From Sphingobacterium sp. (GTDB lineage: Bacteria > Bacteroidota > Bacteroidia > Sphingobacteriales > Sphingobacteriaceae): 64,000 nt of DNA. The translations under genes and the position numbers were made by a program. Each line of letters opens with the position of its first letter. The stretch's first letter is position 1. Location of the stretch: positions 62,001-126,000 of the forward strand of contig JAIRVH010000043.1 of assembly GCA_031253985.1 (NCBI GenBank), in the 5' to 3' direction. Shown here piece after piece: positions 18,697-28,331 of the stretch. The notes beneath the pieces were generated by a model. It worked only from the letters and a program-made list of their open reading frames with translations, had not been told where the DNA came from and searched no databases.

Positions 18697-20172
18697 TTAC
18701 ATATTGACCGTTCCCCAGTAGGGTGTCTGATTCAGCAAAGGATTGGTTGACAACAACGATGGGTCAAATGGCCAGAGGTATTTCTTCGCATTAAATTGTG
18801 CCTGGTTCATTTTGCTTTCCGGAAATTTATAGACATTAAAGTGTTTATACAATCGCACGAGATCATAGTAGCGATGGCCTTCCAAAAACAGCTCGCGTGC
18901 TCTTTCACTAAAGATGGCCTCGATGAGCGGTTCCTCGTTTGTATAGGCAGGCAATCCAGCTTGCGTCCGGATTTCATTTAAAATGGTTTCTGCCGAACCT
19001 GTCTTACCGATCGCTGCCAAGCCCTCTGCCATAAGCAGCTTAATATCGGAATAGCGAAAAATGATGATGTTATTTTTAAATATCGCATTGGCATTTGACG
19101 TATTGTTTGAGAACTTCACATTTCCATATTTCGTACACAGCGCATAGTTGCCGTTATAAGCAATATCAAACACACTTTTGAAGCGCTTGTCGTTGCTATC
19201 TTTAAAGAGCGTTTTAATATAATCTTGGCTGATTCTTAAAATTGGATCTGTTAAAGACCGAAAATAAGGCCCGGCTAGCGAAAAGTATCCAATTCCCGAG
19301 TTTGTACCTTCGTTTTCCCCATTTTGGGAGATCTCAAAAATACCTTCATTGGATTTTCCCTGATAAATACTGCGGTAATTCAGACTGTCCCTTCCCACAA
19401 AAGAATACTCGCCGCTTTCCAGTACCGATTTGGCCGCCTCGATGCAGTCCGCATATTCGCCGCGCCATGCACTCAGGTGCGCCTGCAGGGCAAGCGCTGC
19501 GCCAGTATTTGCCCGCAAAGCAAAATCATTTTGGTCGATATTGCTCCATTTCAGTAAAGTCAAAGCTTTGGTTAAATCGGCCTGACTCTGATCCAGCACA
19601 TCGCTCTCTTTGCTTGCAGGCAGATTTACAGCATCGATGGGCACCACAGATTCTGTTATAATCGGCACGGTACCCCATACCCTCGCCATATAGAAATAGG
19701 CAAATGCACGCACAAAGTATGCTTCGCCGATATAATAATCCCTGGTCGATACATTGTCAAAGGCATTTTCATCCATTTTAGGGAGCTTTTGGATCACGCG
19801 GTTGGCCTGGTCTATGGCCTGATAGAAGACATCATAGCGCCGCAGCTGATACGCGGGCCGCCAAGTTTCCGAAGCTGCTACAGCCGTGTTGAGCTGCATA
19901 TTGACAATCGGATTAAAGTCTGCGTTGGTCGACGAAGTAACTTCGTCCGTGAGCAAATCGCCATAGGCATAGTAAGCCATACCATTGGCTTGGTTTAGGG
20001 CCTTTCGCAGCAGCGCATACATGGCGTTGGTAGCGCTATTGGCATCTTCCTGCGTTTTCCAGAAGTTCTCGTCGGTTGCCGAACTGACAGGCTCAATGTC
20101 CAGAAACTTGGAGCATCCTGAAGCGAGATACATGAAAGCACTCAGCATTAAAAACAATATTTTTCTTTTCAT
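18697..20172 (-). CDS. susD: SusD/RagB-family nutrient-binding lipoprotein
   Basis: 491 residues; lipobox 'YLASGCSKFLDIEPVSSATD' (Cys 20), the classic SusD N-terminus. TPR-like helices follow ('YYIGEAYFVRAFAYFYMARVWG') and the C-terminal 'ERARELFLEGHRYYDLVRLY' signature. SusD forms the surface lid on the SusC channel and captures oligosaccharides or peptides. It starts 45 bases downstream of the susC stop. Confidence 0.95.
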   Translation of the reverse strand: MKRKILFLMLSAFMYLASGCSKFLDIEPVSSATDENFWKTQEDANSATNAMYALLRKALNQANGMAYYAYGDLLTDEVTSSTNADFNPIVNMQLNTAVAASETWRPAYQLRRYDVFYQAIDQANRVIQKLPKMDENAFDNVSTRDYYIGEAYFVRAFAYFYMARVWGTVPIITESVVPIDAVNLPASKESDVLDQSQADLTKALTLLKWSNIDQNDFALRANTGAALALQAHLSAWRGEYADCIEAAKSVLESGEYSFVGRDSLNYRSIYQGKSNEGIFEISQNGENEGTNSGIGYFSLAGPYFRSLTDPILRISQDYIKTLFKDSNDKRFKSVFDIAYNGNYALCTKYGNVKFSNNTSNANAIFKNNIIIFRYSDIKLLMAEGLAAIGKTGSAETILNEIRTQAGLPAYTNEEPLIEAIFSERARELFLEGHRYYDLVRLYKHFNVYKFPESKMNQAQFNAKKYLWPFDPSLLSTNPLLNQTPYWGTVNM

Positions 20173-20217
20173 CTCTAAATAATTTTAAGCCACCGTTATG
20201 CGATGGAACTGACATGA

Positions 20218-23200
20218 TTAAAAGGTAACATCCAAGCCTATTGTCCATTTCTTGGGTATCGGATATCCGTTACCCGTTGAATAACCATTGGCTTCCACTG
20301 CTTCAGGGTCCGGCACAGAAGACCAGGACTTGACAGCCACATTATCCACCACCCCATAAACGCGGAGCATTTTCAACTTAAGTTTCTTAATCATGGCCTG
20401 CGGGAATGTGTAGCTCAGCTGAATATTTTTCAGGCGCACAAAACTGGCATTTTCGACAAACGTGCTGTTGGCGATGTGCCAATTGTCTACCGTATTGCGA
20501 AACAAAGTCGGGTATTTGGTCTGATCGCCGTCTTTCATCCAGAAGTCGCTGGGCTTAAAATCGCCTGCAATAGCCGAATTGGTCCCCCAGGTCGAATACA
20601 GGGCAGATGAACCGGCATCCTGTAATTTATCCGACAGGTAACCGTTCCACAAGGAGCGTCCAAAGACAAAACTCACGAGTGTGGATAAGCTAAAATTCTT
20701 GTAGGAAAACTGGTTAATAAATCCGCCTACGAGGTCGGGATTTGGGTTACCCATATCAATTTTATCGTTGTAATCGATCACATAATCCCCGTTGACATCC
20801 CGGCGGCGCGGATCGCCAGCCTGATATAAATTCCCCCTAAAATGCGTCAGTCTTTTTCCTGTCAAAGGATCCACAGGTACATCTGCATTGGTTGCATATA
20901 CCCCGTCGGTGTCCCATACTTTGAACGGAAAAATAGGCTGGCCAACATTCAGGGCACGCTGCATCCACACATCACCCACCTGTATTTCCTTTCCGCCGTC
21001 AGGCAGGCTGGTGACATAATTTTTATTGTAAGCGATATTGAAATTGGTCGTCCACTGGAATGCCGACGAAGGAGCCATATTTCGGGAGATCAACGTCATT
21101 TCAACACCACTGTTTCGCACACTGATAAAATTGTTGGAGACGGTGCTATATCCGGAAGTAGCTGGCATGGTCAGGTTGTATACCAACTCTTTGGAGTCAC
21201 GCACATAAAAATCGGCTGTCACGGTAACTCTGTCGTGCAGCAGATTCATATCGAATCCGGCATTAAACTGCGGCGAGCGCTCCCATCGGATCGTCGGCGA
21301 TGTTGCTGCCGCCGCATAATCAGGAGATACCGTCGGTTTACCGTTATACGAGAGTACCGAACCCGCAATACCATTTTCCAGCACCGATCCTGCATAAGAT
21401 GCATCAAAGGTCAAACCCGTGTAGCGTGCGTAGTACGAACCCGGATCGCGTCCCGTAATACCATAGCTACCCCTTATTTTGAAAAAGGATATGGCATTTT
21501 TGGCTCCCTGGAAGAATGGTTCTTCCGAAAGTACCCATCCGGCAGATATGGACGGGAAAATACCCCAGCGGTTGTCCTTGCTGTAACGCGACGAGGCATC
21601 CATCCGATAACTTGCAGAAAGCAGGTATTTGTCTTTATAATCGTATCCAAAACGTCCGAATACCGATACGCGCGAGCGCTCACTGATGGAAGTCGTCGCA
21701 TAGAGATCCGGCCCGGAAGGGATACCGGTTACGGTTTTTACATAAGTTCCATTATCGTTATAGCCGGTCATCCTGCTATTATTGGACGTATTGCGTTCGA
21801 TACCGGTTCCCAAAACGGCAGTGAAATTATGGGTGTTGCGAATGCTCTTGATGTAGTTAAAATAGGTTTCCCATTCCCAGCGCTTATTTTGGTTCGTCCA
21901 GTTCTGTGCAAAGTTTCTGTAGCCTGTAAGCAGTACGGGACGAAAGAGGTCGCGCGTATTGTTATTGACATTAAACGAAAACTGCGAACGTAGGGTCAGG
22001 CCGTTGATCAGAAACTTTTTAAGTGTTCCGGCGAAATTTCCATTCAGGCTGAAGGAGTTATCGCGGTCCATCATGCCATCGTAGCGCCCCGTATAGATCT
22101 GTTGGTCTACGTCCGTAATCTTATAGAAAGAAGAAGGAAATCCCCAGGTATTAAATGGATATTTCGAATCGTCCCCCGAACCATGTTTTGCTTTTGTAAA
22201 ACCCGCGAACAAGTTGGTCTCAAACTGGAAATTGTCGGTGGGATTGGCCTGCAACATCAGGCGTGGTGTGAGGTTTTCATTTTCAAACCCCATCATGACC
22301 CCCTGCTCATAATAACGCTGTGCCGAGAAACGGTATAAAAATTTCTCCATGGTAGCGCCGATACTCACATTGACATTGTTGATATTGGCCGACTGCAGAA
22401 AAAGGCCCTGCCAATCGGTATTGTTGTTAAAGGCCGGATTTAAACTATCCGTCAACATCGGGCTGATGGAGCCATTGTTGAACCAGTCGTACGATCCACC
22501 CTGATAGAGCAGATTCATTTTCAGCCGGCGCTCGGCTGCTCCGACGGTAATGGGTTTCATGGCCGGACGGCTTGAAACCCCGTTGTAAGCCGAGATCCGT
22601 ATTTCGGGTTTTCCCTGTGCGGGACGTTTGGTTTTGATAATAATTACCCCATTTGCGGCACGCGCACCATAAATGGCCGATGCCGAAGCATCTTTGAGGA
22701 TATCGACCGATTCGATGTCGTTGGGATTAATGGCCTGCAAAGGACTCGCATTGCCATAAGCGGCCTGTATATCACTTACGTCATAGATAATATTGTCGAT
22801 CACATACAAGGGAGCCTGCAGCTGGTTATCTGCTAAGCCCAGGTTGCTCGTTCCGCGGATGTTGACAATGTTATTGGTACCAGGTTCGCCTGAGGTACTC
22901 AACACCGTCAGACCAGCTACGCGTCCCTGCAACATGGCATCGAAGGTTGCATAAGGTGTATTTTCAAAATCCTTCCCTTTTACGGTAGAAATGGCTCCTG
23001 TTGTCTTCCGGCGCTGCACATCCTGATAGCCCATCACCACCACCTCATCGAGCCCGGTTCCATCTTCTTTCATGGTGATCTGAAGAGAATTGTCGCCATC
23101 ACGCAGTTGTTTCTCCTGCCGCACATAACCGACGGAACTAAAAATCAAGGTTGGATTTGCCGATTTAAGCTGTAGGCTGAATTTTCCATCCGCATCCGTT

Positions 23201-23382
23201 TTGGTCGCATTCCGGATGCCTTTCTCTAAAACACTCAGATCAGACAAAGGCATCCCCTTTTCGTCTTTAACGATCCCTGTGACCGTTCTCTGTTGTTGCG
23301 CATAAAGCTGTTGACATACGAACAGCAGCAGCATAAAAATACCCGTTAAGCATTTTTTTGGAAGATTTTCATACATAGTCAT
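20218..23382 (-). CDS. susC: SusC/RagA-family TonB-linked outer-membrane transporter
   Basis: 1054 residues. Signal peptide, carboxypeptidase-like regulatory domain ('RTVTGIVKDEKGMPLSDLSV', residues about 33-110), then a plug with 'LDEVVVMGYQDVQRR' and 'ESVDILKDASASAIYGARAA', and a large barrel ending 'PIPKKWTIGLDVTF'. This is the energy-dependent import channel partnered by SusD. Near-adjacent ATGs at 23382, 23376 and 23370 leave the exact start open. It is the first gene of the locus, with a -10-like box at 23510-23517 and the AraC gene upstream on the same strand. Confidence 0.95.
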   Translation of the reverse strand: MTMYENLPKKCLTGIFMLLLFVCQQLYAQQQRTVTGIVKDEKGMPLSDLSVLEKGIRNATKTDADGKFSLQLKSANPTLIFSSVGYVRQEKQLRDGDNSLQITMKEDGTGLDEVVVMGYQDVQRRKTTGAISTVKGKDFENTPYATFDAMLQGRVAGLTVLSTSGEPGTNNIVNIRGTSNLGLADNQLQAPLYVIDNIIYDVSDIQAAYGNASPLQAINPNDIESVDILKDASASAIYGARAANGVIIIKTKRPAQGKPEIRISAYNGVSSRPAMKPITVGAAERRLKMNLLYQGGSYDWFNNGSISPMLTDSLNPAFNNNTDWQGLFLQSANINNVNVSIGATMEKFLYRFSAQRYYEQGVMMGFENENLTPRLMLQANPTDNFQFETNLFAGFTKAKHGSGDDSKYPFNTWGFPSSFYKITDVDQQIYTGRYDGMMDRDNSFSLNGNFAGTLKKFLINGLTLRSQFSFNVNNNTRDLFRPVLLTGYRNFAQNWTNQNKRWEWETYFNYIKSIRNTHNFTAVLGTGIERNTSNNSRMTGYNDNGTYVKTVTGIPSGPDLYATTSISERSRVSVFGRFGYDYKDKYLLSASYRMDASSRYSKDNRWGIFPSISAGWVLSEEPFFQGAKNAISFFKIRGSYGITGRDPGSYYARYTGLTFDASYAGSVLENGIAGSVLSYNGKPTVSPDYAAAATSPTIRWERSPQFNAGFDMNLLHDRVTVTADFYVRDSKELVYNLTMPATSGYSTVSNNFISVRNSGVEMTLISRNMAPSSAFQWTTNFNIAYNKNYVTSLPDGGKEIQVGDVWMQRALNVGQPIFPFKVWDTDGVYATNADVPVDPLTGKRLTHFRGNLYQAGDPRRRDVNGDYVIDYNDKIDMGNPNPDLVGGFINQFSYKNFSLSTLVSFVFGRSLWNGYLSDKLQDAGSSALYSTWGTNSAIAGDFKPSDFWMKDGDQTKYPTLFRNTVDNWHIANSTFVENASFVRLKNIQLSYTFPQAMIKKLKLKMLRVYGVVDNVAVKSWSSVPDPEAVEANGYSTGNGYPIPKKWTIGLDVTF

Positions 23383-23509
23383 AATTTCGTTAAGCAGGTG
23401 TTCAGCATACTGTCAGCCACACATTTATCCGGTCGGATAACCGCGTTTGCTTTCGCAAAAAAAGCTGCAACAGCATGTTAAAAAAATTGATTAGTTCTTC
23501 TTTCTGTAA

Positions 23510-23517
23510 CAAAAATA
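23510..23517 (-). promoter_or_regulatory. Putative Bacteroidota -10 (-7) box for the susC operon
   Basis: On the minus strand the sequence reads TATTTTTG, matching TAnnTTTG. It lies about 130 bases before the susC start, giving a long A-rich leader. No good TTG -33 element is evident, as expected if the AraC protein activates it. Confidence 0.4.
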
Positions 23518-23626
23518 GCGCTTCGAAACAGCGGTTTTCGGTCAGATCTTACCCACTCATTCTAGCATTTTAACAAAAGAAAAAGAAGTATCCGGGCGAG
23601 GTATAGGATTGCAAAAAATGGCATAA

Positions 23627-23687
23627 AAAGCTACTCCGTCTAACCCTAACAATGGTATTGAGCTGTTCGGGTGAGACGGAGTAGCTT
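23627..23687 (-). terminator. Strong terminator after the AraC regulator gene
   Basis: A stem of about 14 bp (AAGCTACTCCGTCT with AGACGGAGTAGCTT), extended by an inner CCC/GGG pairing. On the minus strand it is followed by TTTTTA. It separates the regulator gene from the susC promoter. Confidence 0.75.
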
Positions 23688-23733
23688 AAGAGCTGAAATA
23701 ACGCTGGAAAATGAGGAAACTTCTGAAAAACCG

Positions 23734-24597
23734 CTAATCGTATAGATAGTTCCTATAGTTCCGGACATATATCTTAGGTGATATGCCCAGGATGCTCCGA
23801 AAAACACGATTAAAATTAGTGATGCTATTAAAGCCAGCATCATAGGCGATTAAAGAGATCGAATCGTGCCTGCCCAGCCCCAATAATTTACAGGCTTCGC
23901 GGATACGCAACTCATTCAAGTAGGCGACAAATGTTTTTCCTGTACAATTTTTAAAGTAGCGGCAGAAGGCATGCGGCGTAAGATTTGCCTTTTCAGCGAT
24001 TTCATCCAAACTGATATTCTCTTTAAAATGCTCTTCCAAAAATTTGCATAACTTCTCGATGCGGAAAGGTTTGCTGATCTCCTTCTTGGGCAATCTTATA
24101 CCGGAAAGAGGCTCCAATTCGGCGAATTCTCTGCTGAGTGACTTTAACAGATAGAAGAAATTTACGAGCTGATCCAGGAAGTCAGACTTTTGCAGTATTT
24201 CAATATGATAACATACCTGTCCCTGAAGTTTGGGCGGAACCTTAAATCCCCGCTGGCAATTATTCACAAAATCAAGCAGGTTTCTTAGTTCGGGCATCGT
24301 TGCCATAGTAGACAAAGCTCCTTTGGTACTAAAAAATAAAGAAACCGAGCGCACACATTCGCCTGCAATGAAACTTTTAAAGACGTGAGCCTGATTTGTT
24401 CCCAGGAGAAAAATGTCTCCGGGCTGAAATTCATGTACATTGTCGTCAACGAGTAGCTGGCCGATACCTTCTTTAATCCATATTAATTGATATTCCTCAT
24501 GACGATGCATATACGGATAGAACTTATCCAGTACATCTTCCTGAATATAGATAGATTTATCCTGAGGGGCAGGAACTTTAAACTGAACTGGCTTCAT
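23734..24597 (-). CDS. AraC-family transcriptional regulator (cupin + HTH)
   Basis: 287 residues. The N-terminal part looks like a cupin sensor ('HRHEEYQLIWIKEGIGQLLV', 'FQPGDIFLLGTNQAHVF'). The C-terminal two-helix-turn-helix domain includes 'NISLDEIAEKANLTPHAFCR' and 'DAGFNSITNFNRVFRSILG'. It is directly upstream of susC on the same strand but behind its own terminator. It is the probable regulator of the Sus-type locus and of itself (palindrome at 24617). Confidence 0.9.
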   Translation of the reverse strand: MKPVQFKVPAPQDKSIYIQEDVLDKFYPYMHRHEEYQLIWIKEGIGQLLVDDNVHEFQPGDIFLLGTNQAHVFKSFIAGECVRSVSLFFSTKGALSTMATMPELRNLLDFVNNCQRGFKVPPKLQGQVCYHIEILQKSDFLDQLVNFFYLLKSLSREFAELEPLSGIRLPKKEISKPFRIEKLCKFLEEHFKENISLDEIAEKANLTPHAFCRYFKNCTGKTFVAYLNELRIREACKLLGLGRHDSISLIAYDAGFNSITNFNRVFRSILGISPKIYVRNYRNYLYD

Positions 24598-24616
24598 AAC
24601 AATTTAGATTTAAATA

Positions 24617-24633
24617 AATGTCAATATGACATT
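24617..24633. promoter_or_regulatory. Perfect inverted repeat before the AraC gene
   Basis: AATGTCA and TGACATT are separated by three bases, 20 bases upstream of the AraC start. This could be an operator for autoregulation or a site for another dimeric regulator. Confidence 0.35.
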
Positions 24634-24843
24634 AAATATACATAAGCCAATTTATTGCTGCAATGCTTAAATAAAAGAGGTTAAAATAAGGTGATGTTAG
24701 GTTATTATATGCACATATTTGAATGAAACCCAAATAGATATCATCTTTTTTACGTCATTATGAGCTTCGTAAAACCAAAAATCGCACATATCGATTTTAA
24801 AATCCCCACCCCGAACGGGTATAAAAAACACATAAAATACATA

Positions 24844-24906
24844 ATTTATACCCGATATGGTATAATTTAACAATATTTACTATATTTATATCAGAAAGGG
24901 TATAAT
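24844..24906. promoter_or_regulatory. HipB-type operator region (TATACCC / GGTATA half-sites)
   Basis: A palindrome (TTTATACCC at 24845-24853 facing GGTATAAT at 24859-24866) lies just before the HTH gene. Further GGGTATA half-sites occur at 24817 and 24898, the last touching the start codon. HipB dimers bind palindromes with a TATCC...GGATA core in E. coli; this array has the same style. The rest of 24598-24907 shows only AT-rich leader sequence and the palindrome at 24617. Confidence 0.5.
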
Positions 24907-24907
24907 T

Positions 24908-25111
24908 ATGGATTCACTACGAGTGTTTGTAAAACAGAAACGGAAAGAATTGAAGCTAACACAGGAAGACTTAGCTGATAACGCTGGAGTCGGCTTACGG
25001 TTTGTGCGGGATCTCGAGCAAGGAAAAAAAACGTTACGTTTAGATAAGGTAAACGACATATTAGCGTTATTCGGCAAAGAAGTTGGTGTAATTGATCAAA
25101 TTAGAGAGTGA
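24908..25111 (+). CDS. HipB-like XRE-family DNA-binding antitoxin
   Basis: 67 residues forming one Cro/C1-type helix-turn-helix: 'FVKQKRKELKLTQEDLADNA' followed by 'VGLRFVRDLEQGKKTLRLDK'. The 'LAxxAGVGxxFVRDLEQGK' pattern is typical of HipB-type antitoxins of Bacteroidota. The stop overlaps the ATG of the hipA remnant (TGATG), the usual hipBA coupling. The antitoxin is intact while its toxin is gutted, so it may now act as an orphan repressor at its own operator. Confidence 0.8.
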   Translation: MDSLRVFVKQKRKELKLTQEDLADNAGVGLRFVRDLEQGKKTLRLDKVNDILALFGKEVGVIDQIRE

Positions 25112-25306
25112 TGGCGCGCGAAGCAAAAATATATTTTCATGATGATTTAGCGGGATATCTCATTGAGACTGATCATGGTCAGAGACAATATTTATAAAGA
25201 CTTCAGGAGAAATGCTGATAAAGTTAAAGAATTGATTGATCACAGCTTTCTAACAGATGATTTCAAGGAAAAATATGTTCAAATTGTCCACACTAAATTA
25301 AAATAA
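25111..25306 (+). pseudogene. hipA remnant with large internal deletion
   Basis: Codons 1-28 read 'MAREAKIYFHDDLAGYL', the start of HipA kinases, and stop at TAA 25195. In another frame from 25181 a 41-residue tail reads 'FRRNADKVKELIDHSF' then 'LTDDFKEKYVQIVHTK' to TAA 25304, which resembles the HipA C-terminus. About 350 codons, including the kinase core, are missing between the two pieces, which are fused out of frame. The toxin is therefore dead. Confidence 0.6.
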
Positions 25307-25650
25307 ATCGAACTATAGAAAAGAATTTAGTGATCAGTCTATTCGGATTTCTGACGGATGGAAAAACGAAAAGAATGGACCTTTTATTAAATTAAGGTTA
25401 ATAGATGCTTTAGCGCTATAAATCCTTGTTATCAAAACTTTAATCTTACTATCATAATCGAGCCAACTATCCTAAAAAAGAAAAGAACTGCAATTTGACT
25501 GCAACCTGGAAACAAGGATGATAGCTCTTCAAGCTAGGGTGCATCCTAGTGACCGTAATTTCTGATTAAATTCTCCAGCACCTTATTGTTCAAAGCTGTG
25601 GAATACCTGACTTTCAATCGTATTCTACAACGAATTCATACACTTTTTAT
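25307..25650. other. Intergenic stretch without a recognisable gene
   Basis: Short frames only; the longest has no start and matches nothing I know. It may be further debris from the hipA deletion. Confidence 0.4.
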
Positions 25651-26091
25651 TTAATCATACATAGGTTGGCTTTCATTCTGCGCAATTCTTAAAGTTCCAT
25701 CCGTTTTCTTATTTAAACCGACATAAATACCACGCCTTGGGTTTATATCAAATTTAATATTTTCATTATTCAGCAGAATAGAAATATGAACTAAACTATC
25801 TTTAATTGGTATAGAAATAGTATTGTCTTGAACTTTTACTATATATTTTCCCTCGCGGTTATAAATATAGATTGCGGTGTTTGTTACTCCGTCTGAAAAA
25901 CTACTATTTAATGAATCTTTTTCCAGTATTTTCTTGTCATTTATCCATAAATCAAGCAGATCATTTTGAAAAAAATCTTCAAACACTATTCGAAGATATA
26001 GCTTATCTTCGGCATTGAAGGAGGAGTTTCTTCTATCATTATTGCAGGAAAGTAAAAGCGTTAAAAAAACAAATATTCCAAGATATTTCAT
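25651..26091 (-). CDS. Small lipoprotein, hypothetical
   Basis: 146 residues from the ATG at 26091, which starts a lipoprotein signal (MKYLGIFVFLTLLLSCNNDR, Cys 16). An in-frame ATG ten codons upstream gives an unlikely N-region. The mature part is beta-rich ('AEDKLYLRIVFEDFF', 'DLWINDKKILEKDS', 'HISILLNNENIKFDI'). It follows the next lipoprotein gene by 64 bases on the same strand. No family recognised. Confidence 0.55.
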   Translation of the reverse strand: MKYLGIFVFLTLLLSCNNDRRNSSFNAEDKLYLRIVFEDFFQNDLLDLWINDKKILEKDSLNSSFSDGVTNTAIYIYNREGKYIVKVQDNTISIPIKDSLVHISILLNNENIKFDINPRRGIYVGLNKKTDGTLRIAQNESQPMYD

Positions 26092-26155
26092 GCATCTATT
26101 TATCTCAATTAAGCTGTACATTTTTCAATCCTTTTTAGCATTTCCATTAGTTGTT

Positions 26156-26695
26156 TTATTTTCTTTTAAACAGTTCATTGGCCTCAACAAGTGTATAAAT
26201 TCCAATGTAATCATCATACAGCAAAAATTTATTATTGATAAAGCAATAGTAACTTATGGACATCAGCTGTGATTTAGCATATCCATCTTTAAGTCTCCAG
26301 CCGCTATTCTCTTTGAGAAAGTATGCCAGTAGAAAATCCTCTAAACTATGACTTTTATAATAATGAGCTATTTTTGAATCTAATAAAAAACAATCAGCGA
26401 CACTTAAAATACGCGTATTATCGACCTCTATTTCTTGGTTCAAAGCTAAGTCTAAAAATTTTATGTAGGACAAGCGTTTCGGATTTTCACGATGAATTTC
26501 CCACAATGCAGGTTCATTTATCATAGCGACTTTGCCATTTTTGCACCGAACAAAAAAGTCAAAGTCAAATCTTGAAGGTGTTGTTCGGTCATCATGGGCC
26601 ATTTCATAAATTATCCTTGGATCAATGCCCGGTGTATTCTTATTTCTAGAGCAAGAACATAAAAATAGGAGAGCTATGAGTATATATTTTAACAT
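26156..26695 (-). CDS. Lipoprotein, hypothetical
   Basis: 179 residues with lipobox 'ALLFLCSCSRNKN'. The mature region includes 'DPRIIYEMAHDDRTTPSRF' and 'YYCFINNKFLLYDDY'. It is AT-rich and paired with the smaller lipoprotein gene downstream, as in other accessory lipoprotein pairs of this window. Unknown function. Confidence 0.55.
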   Translation of the reverse strand: MLKYILIALLFLCSCSRNKNTPGIDPRIIYEMAHDDRTTPSRFDFDFFVRCKNGKVAMINEPALWEIHRENPKRLSYIKFLDLALNQEIEVDNTRILSVADCFLLDSKIAHYYKSHSLEDFLLAYFLKENSGWRLKDGYAKSQLMSISYYCFINNKFLLYDDYIGIYTLVEANELFKRK

Positions 26696-27065
26696 ATTTA
26701 GTCAGACCATTCCCGATCAATTGCAACTATTTTCCTATCGGGATTAGAAATAAACTGATTGTAATTCATTTATTTTAATTACTGGAATTGATGATCAAGA
26801 TATATAAAATTTTTCTAACTCCGATCAACAGCTAACTTCCCCAATAACACTAACAGATCATATTATTCCAGCAAATAATTCCTATTGCTTAACACAGAAG
26901 AAATTTAAACTATTTAGCCATACATAATTGCTGATTTATCTCAATAACACCATAAACAAGAAATAAAAATAGCGTCTTTTTCCATTTTCTCTATTGGCAA
27001 AAATTTATATCTTTATGAATAGGAAAACCTAAAATTATGTTATTCTTTACCGAAGCTGAATTTAA
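26696..27065. other. Intergenic stretch without a recognisable gene
   Basis: AT-rich leader between two divergent genes (the lipoprotein pair and the S41 protease); both promoters presumably lie here. I find no clear operator or RNA. Confidence 0.4.
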
Positions 27066-28325
27066 ATGATCATGAATAAAATACTTTTTACTCTCTTCTT
27101 TGTTTTGGTTTCTGCTTTCGGCTTTTCACAAACATTGACTAAGGCAGACTATATTGAAGATCTGGATTTTTTAAAAAGAACATTGCCCGCCAAACATACC
27201 AACCTATTTGCCAAAACCACAAAAGCCACCTTTGAGAAGCTCGTCGATGACATTGCCAACAAAGCGGATTCTTTGAATTATGAGACCTTCACCGTAGAGC
27301 TCTTCAAGCTTATGGTAAGTATAAAAGATGAGCATACATTTGTTGAACCAAAATTCAATAGAATCCTTCCCATTCAGCTGGATATGTTCAACGATGAAGT
27401 ATATTTAACAGCTATAGATCCAGCTTTTGCATCATTATTAGGGACCAAATTAGCAGCGATCAATAATCACAGCTTCAAACAGATTAATGCGTTGTTTAAA
27501 GAGGCCATCCTAAGTGAAAACCGTTCGTATTTCGATGATCACCTGCTCCACTTCATCAACAATCCGGCTTTTTTAAAAGGCCTCGGAATCATTGATTCGG
27601 ACAAAGAAGCCGAATTCACATTTGTTGACCGGAACAATAAAATTAGTAAGATAAAATTGACGTCATCACAAGGCAATGATCTAAAAAAATTAAATCTAAC
27701 AGCTGGTGCAGTCAATCTGCTCTCAAAAAAGAAAGCAGGAAACTATTGGTACGATTATGATACTGCTGACAAAATCCTTTATTTTAATTATACGACATGC
27801 AGGGAAGATCCGGCTCAGCCTTTCGACCAATTTAATCAGGAGTTGTTCACCTTGATCAACACCAAGCGCCCAAATAAAATTGTGCTGGATCTGCGGTATA
27901 ACAACGGCGGGAATTCCGGTATTTTAACGCCATTTATTGAACAAATCAAAAATAGCTACCTGAATAACAAAGACAGTTTTTTTGTATTGATAGGCAAGAA
28001 AACGTTCTCCTCGGCTGTGATGAACGCCGTTGAACTGAAGAAAAATTCGAATGCAACCTTTATTGGTGAAGAAACCAGTGGTTCAATCAATCATTATGGA
28101 GAAGTGAGAGGATTCAATTTGCCAAAATCAGACATCGTGATTGCCTACTCGACGAAATACTGGGAAGTATGGAAAGGAAAGGAAGGACCACTAAAACCTG
28201 ATATCAATATTAAGTATACGATCGAGAATTATATGGAAGGGAAAGACGAGGCATTAATGAGCATATGGCCCCAACGACCGCATCCTAAAGGAAAGTCAAT
28301 AAGTAGCACACTAATACTGCGATAA
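27066..28325 (+). CDS. Secreted S41-family (C-terminal-processing-like) serine protease
   Basis: 419 residues with a Sec signal ending 'SAFGFSQ'. An N-terminal helical domain ('LKRTLPAKHTNLFAKTTKA') is followed by a degenerate PDZ-like region. The tail-specific protease core contains 'KIVLDLRYNNGGNSG' (271-285) and 'FVLIGKKTFSSAVMNAVEL' (306-324), with Ser 315 or 316 the likely nucleophile, then 'GEETSGSINHYGE'. S41 enzymes outside the CtpA type are common exported peptidases of Bacteroidota. Single-gene unit. Confidence 0.82.
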   Translation: MIMNKILFTLFFVLVSAFGFSQTLTKADYIEDLDFLKRTLPAKHTNLFAKTTKATFEKLVDDIANKADSLNYETFTVELFKLMVSIKDEHTFVEPKFNRILPIQLDMFNDEVYLTAIDPAFASLLGTKLAAINNHSFKQINALFKEAILSENRSYFDDHLLHFINNPAFLKGLGIIDSDKEAEFTFVDRNNKISKIKLTSSQGNDLKKLNLTAGAVNLLSKKKAGNYWYDYDTADKILYFNYTTCREDPAQPFDQFNQELFTLINTKRPNKIVLDLRYNNGGNSGILTPFIEQIKNSYLNNKDSFFVLIGKKTFSSAVMNAVELKKNSNATFIGEETSGSINHYGEVRGFNLPKSDIVIAYSTKYWEVWKGKEGPLKPDINIKYTIENYMEGKDEALMSIWPQRPHPKGKSISSTLILR

Positions 28326-28331
28326 AAAGAT

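Noticed and set aside
20842..21993. 383-codon antisense frame inside susC
   Set aside because: Arises from codon use of susC; no signal, domain or independent context.
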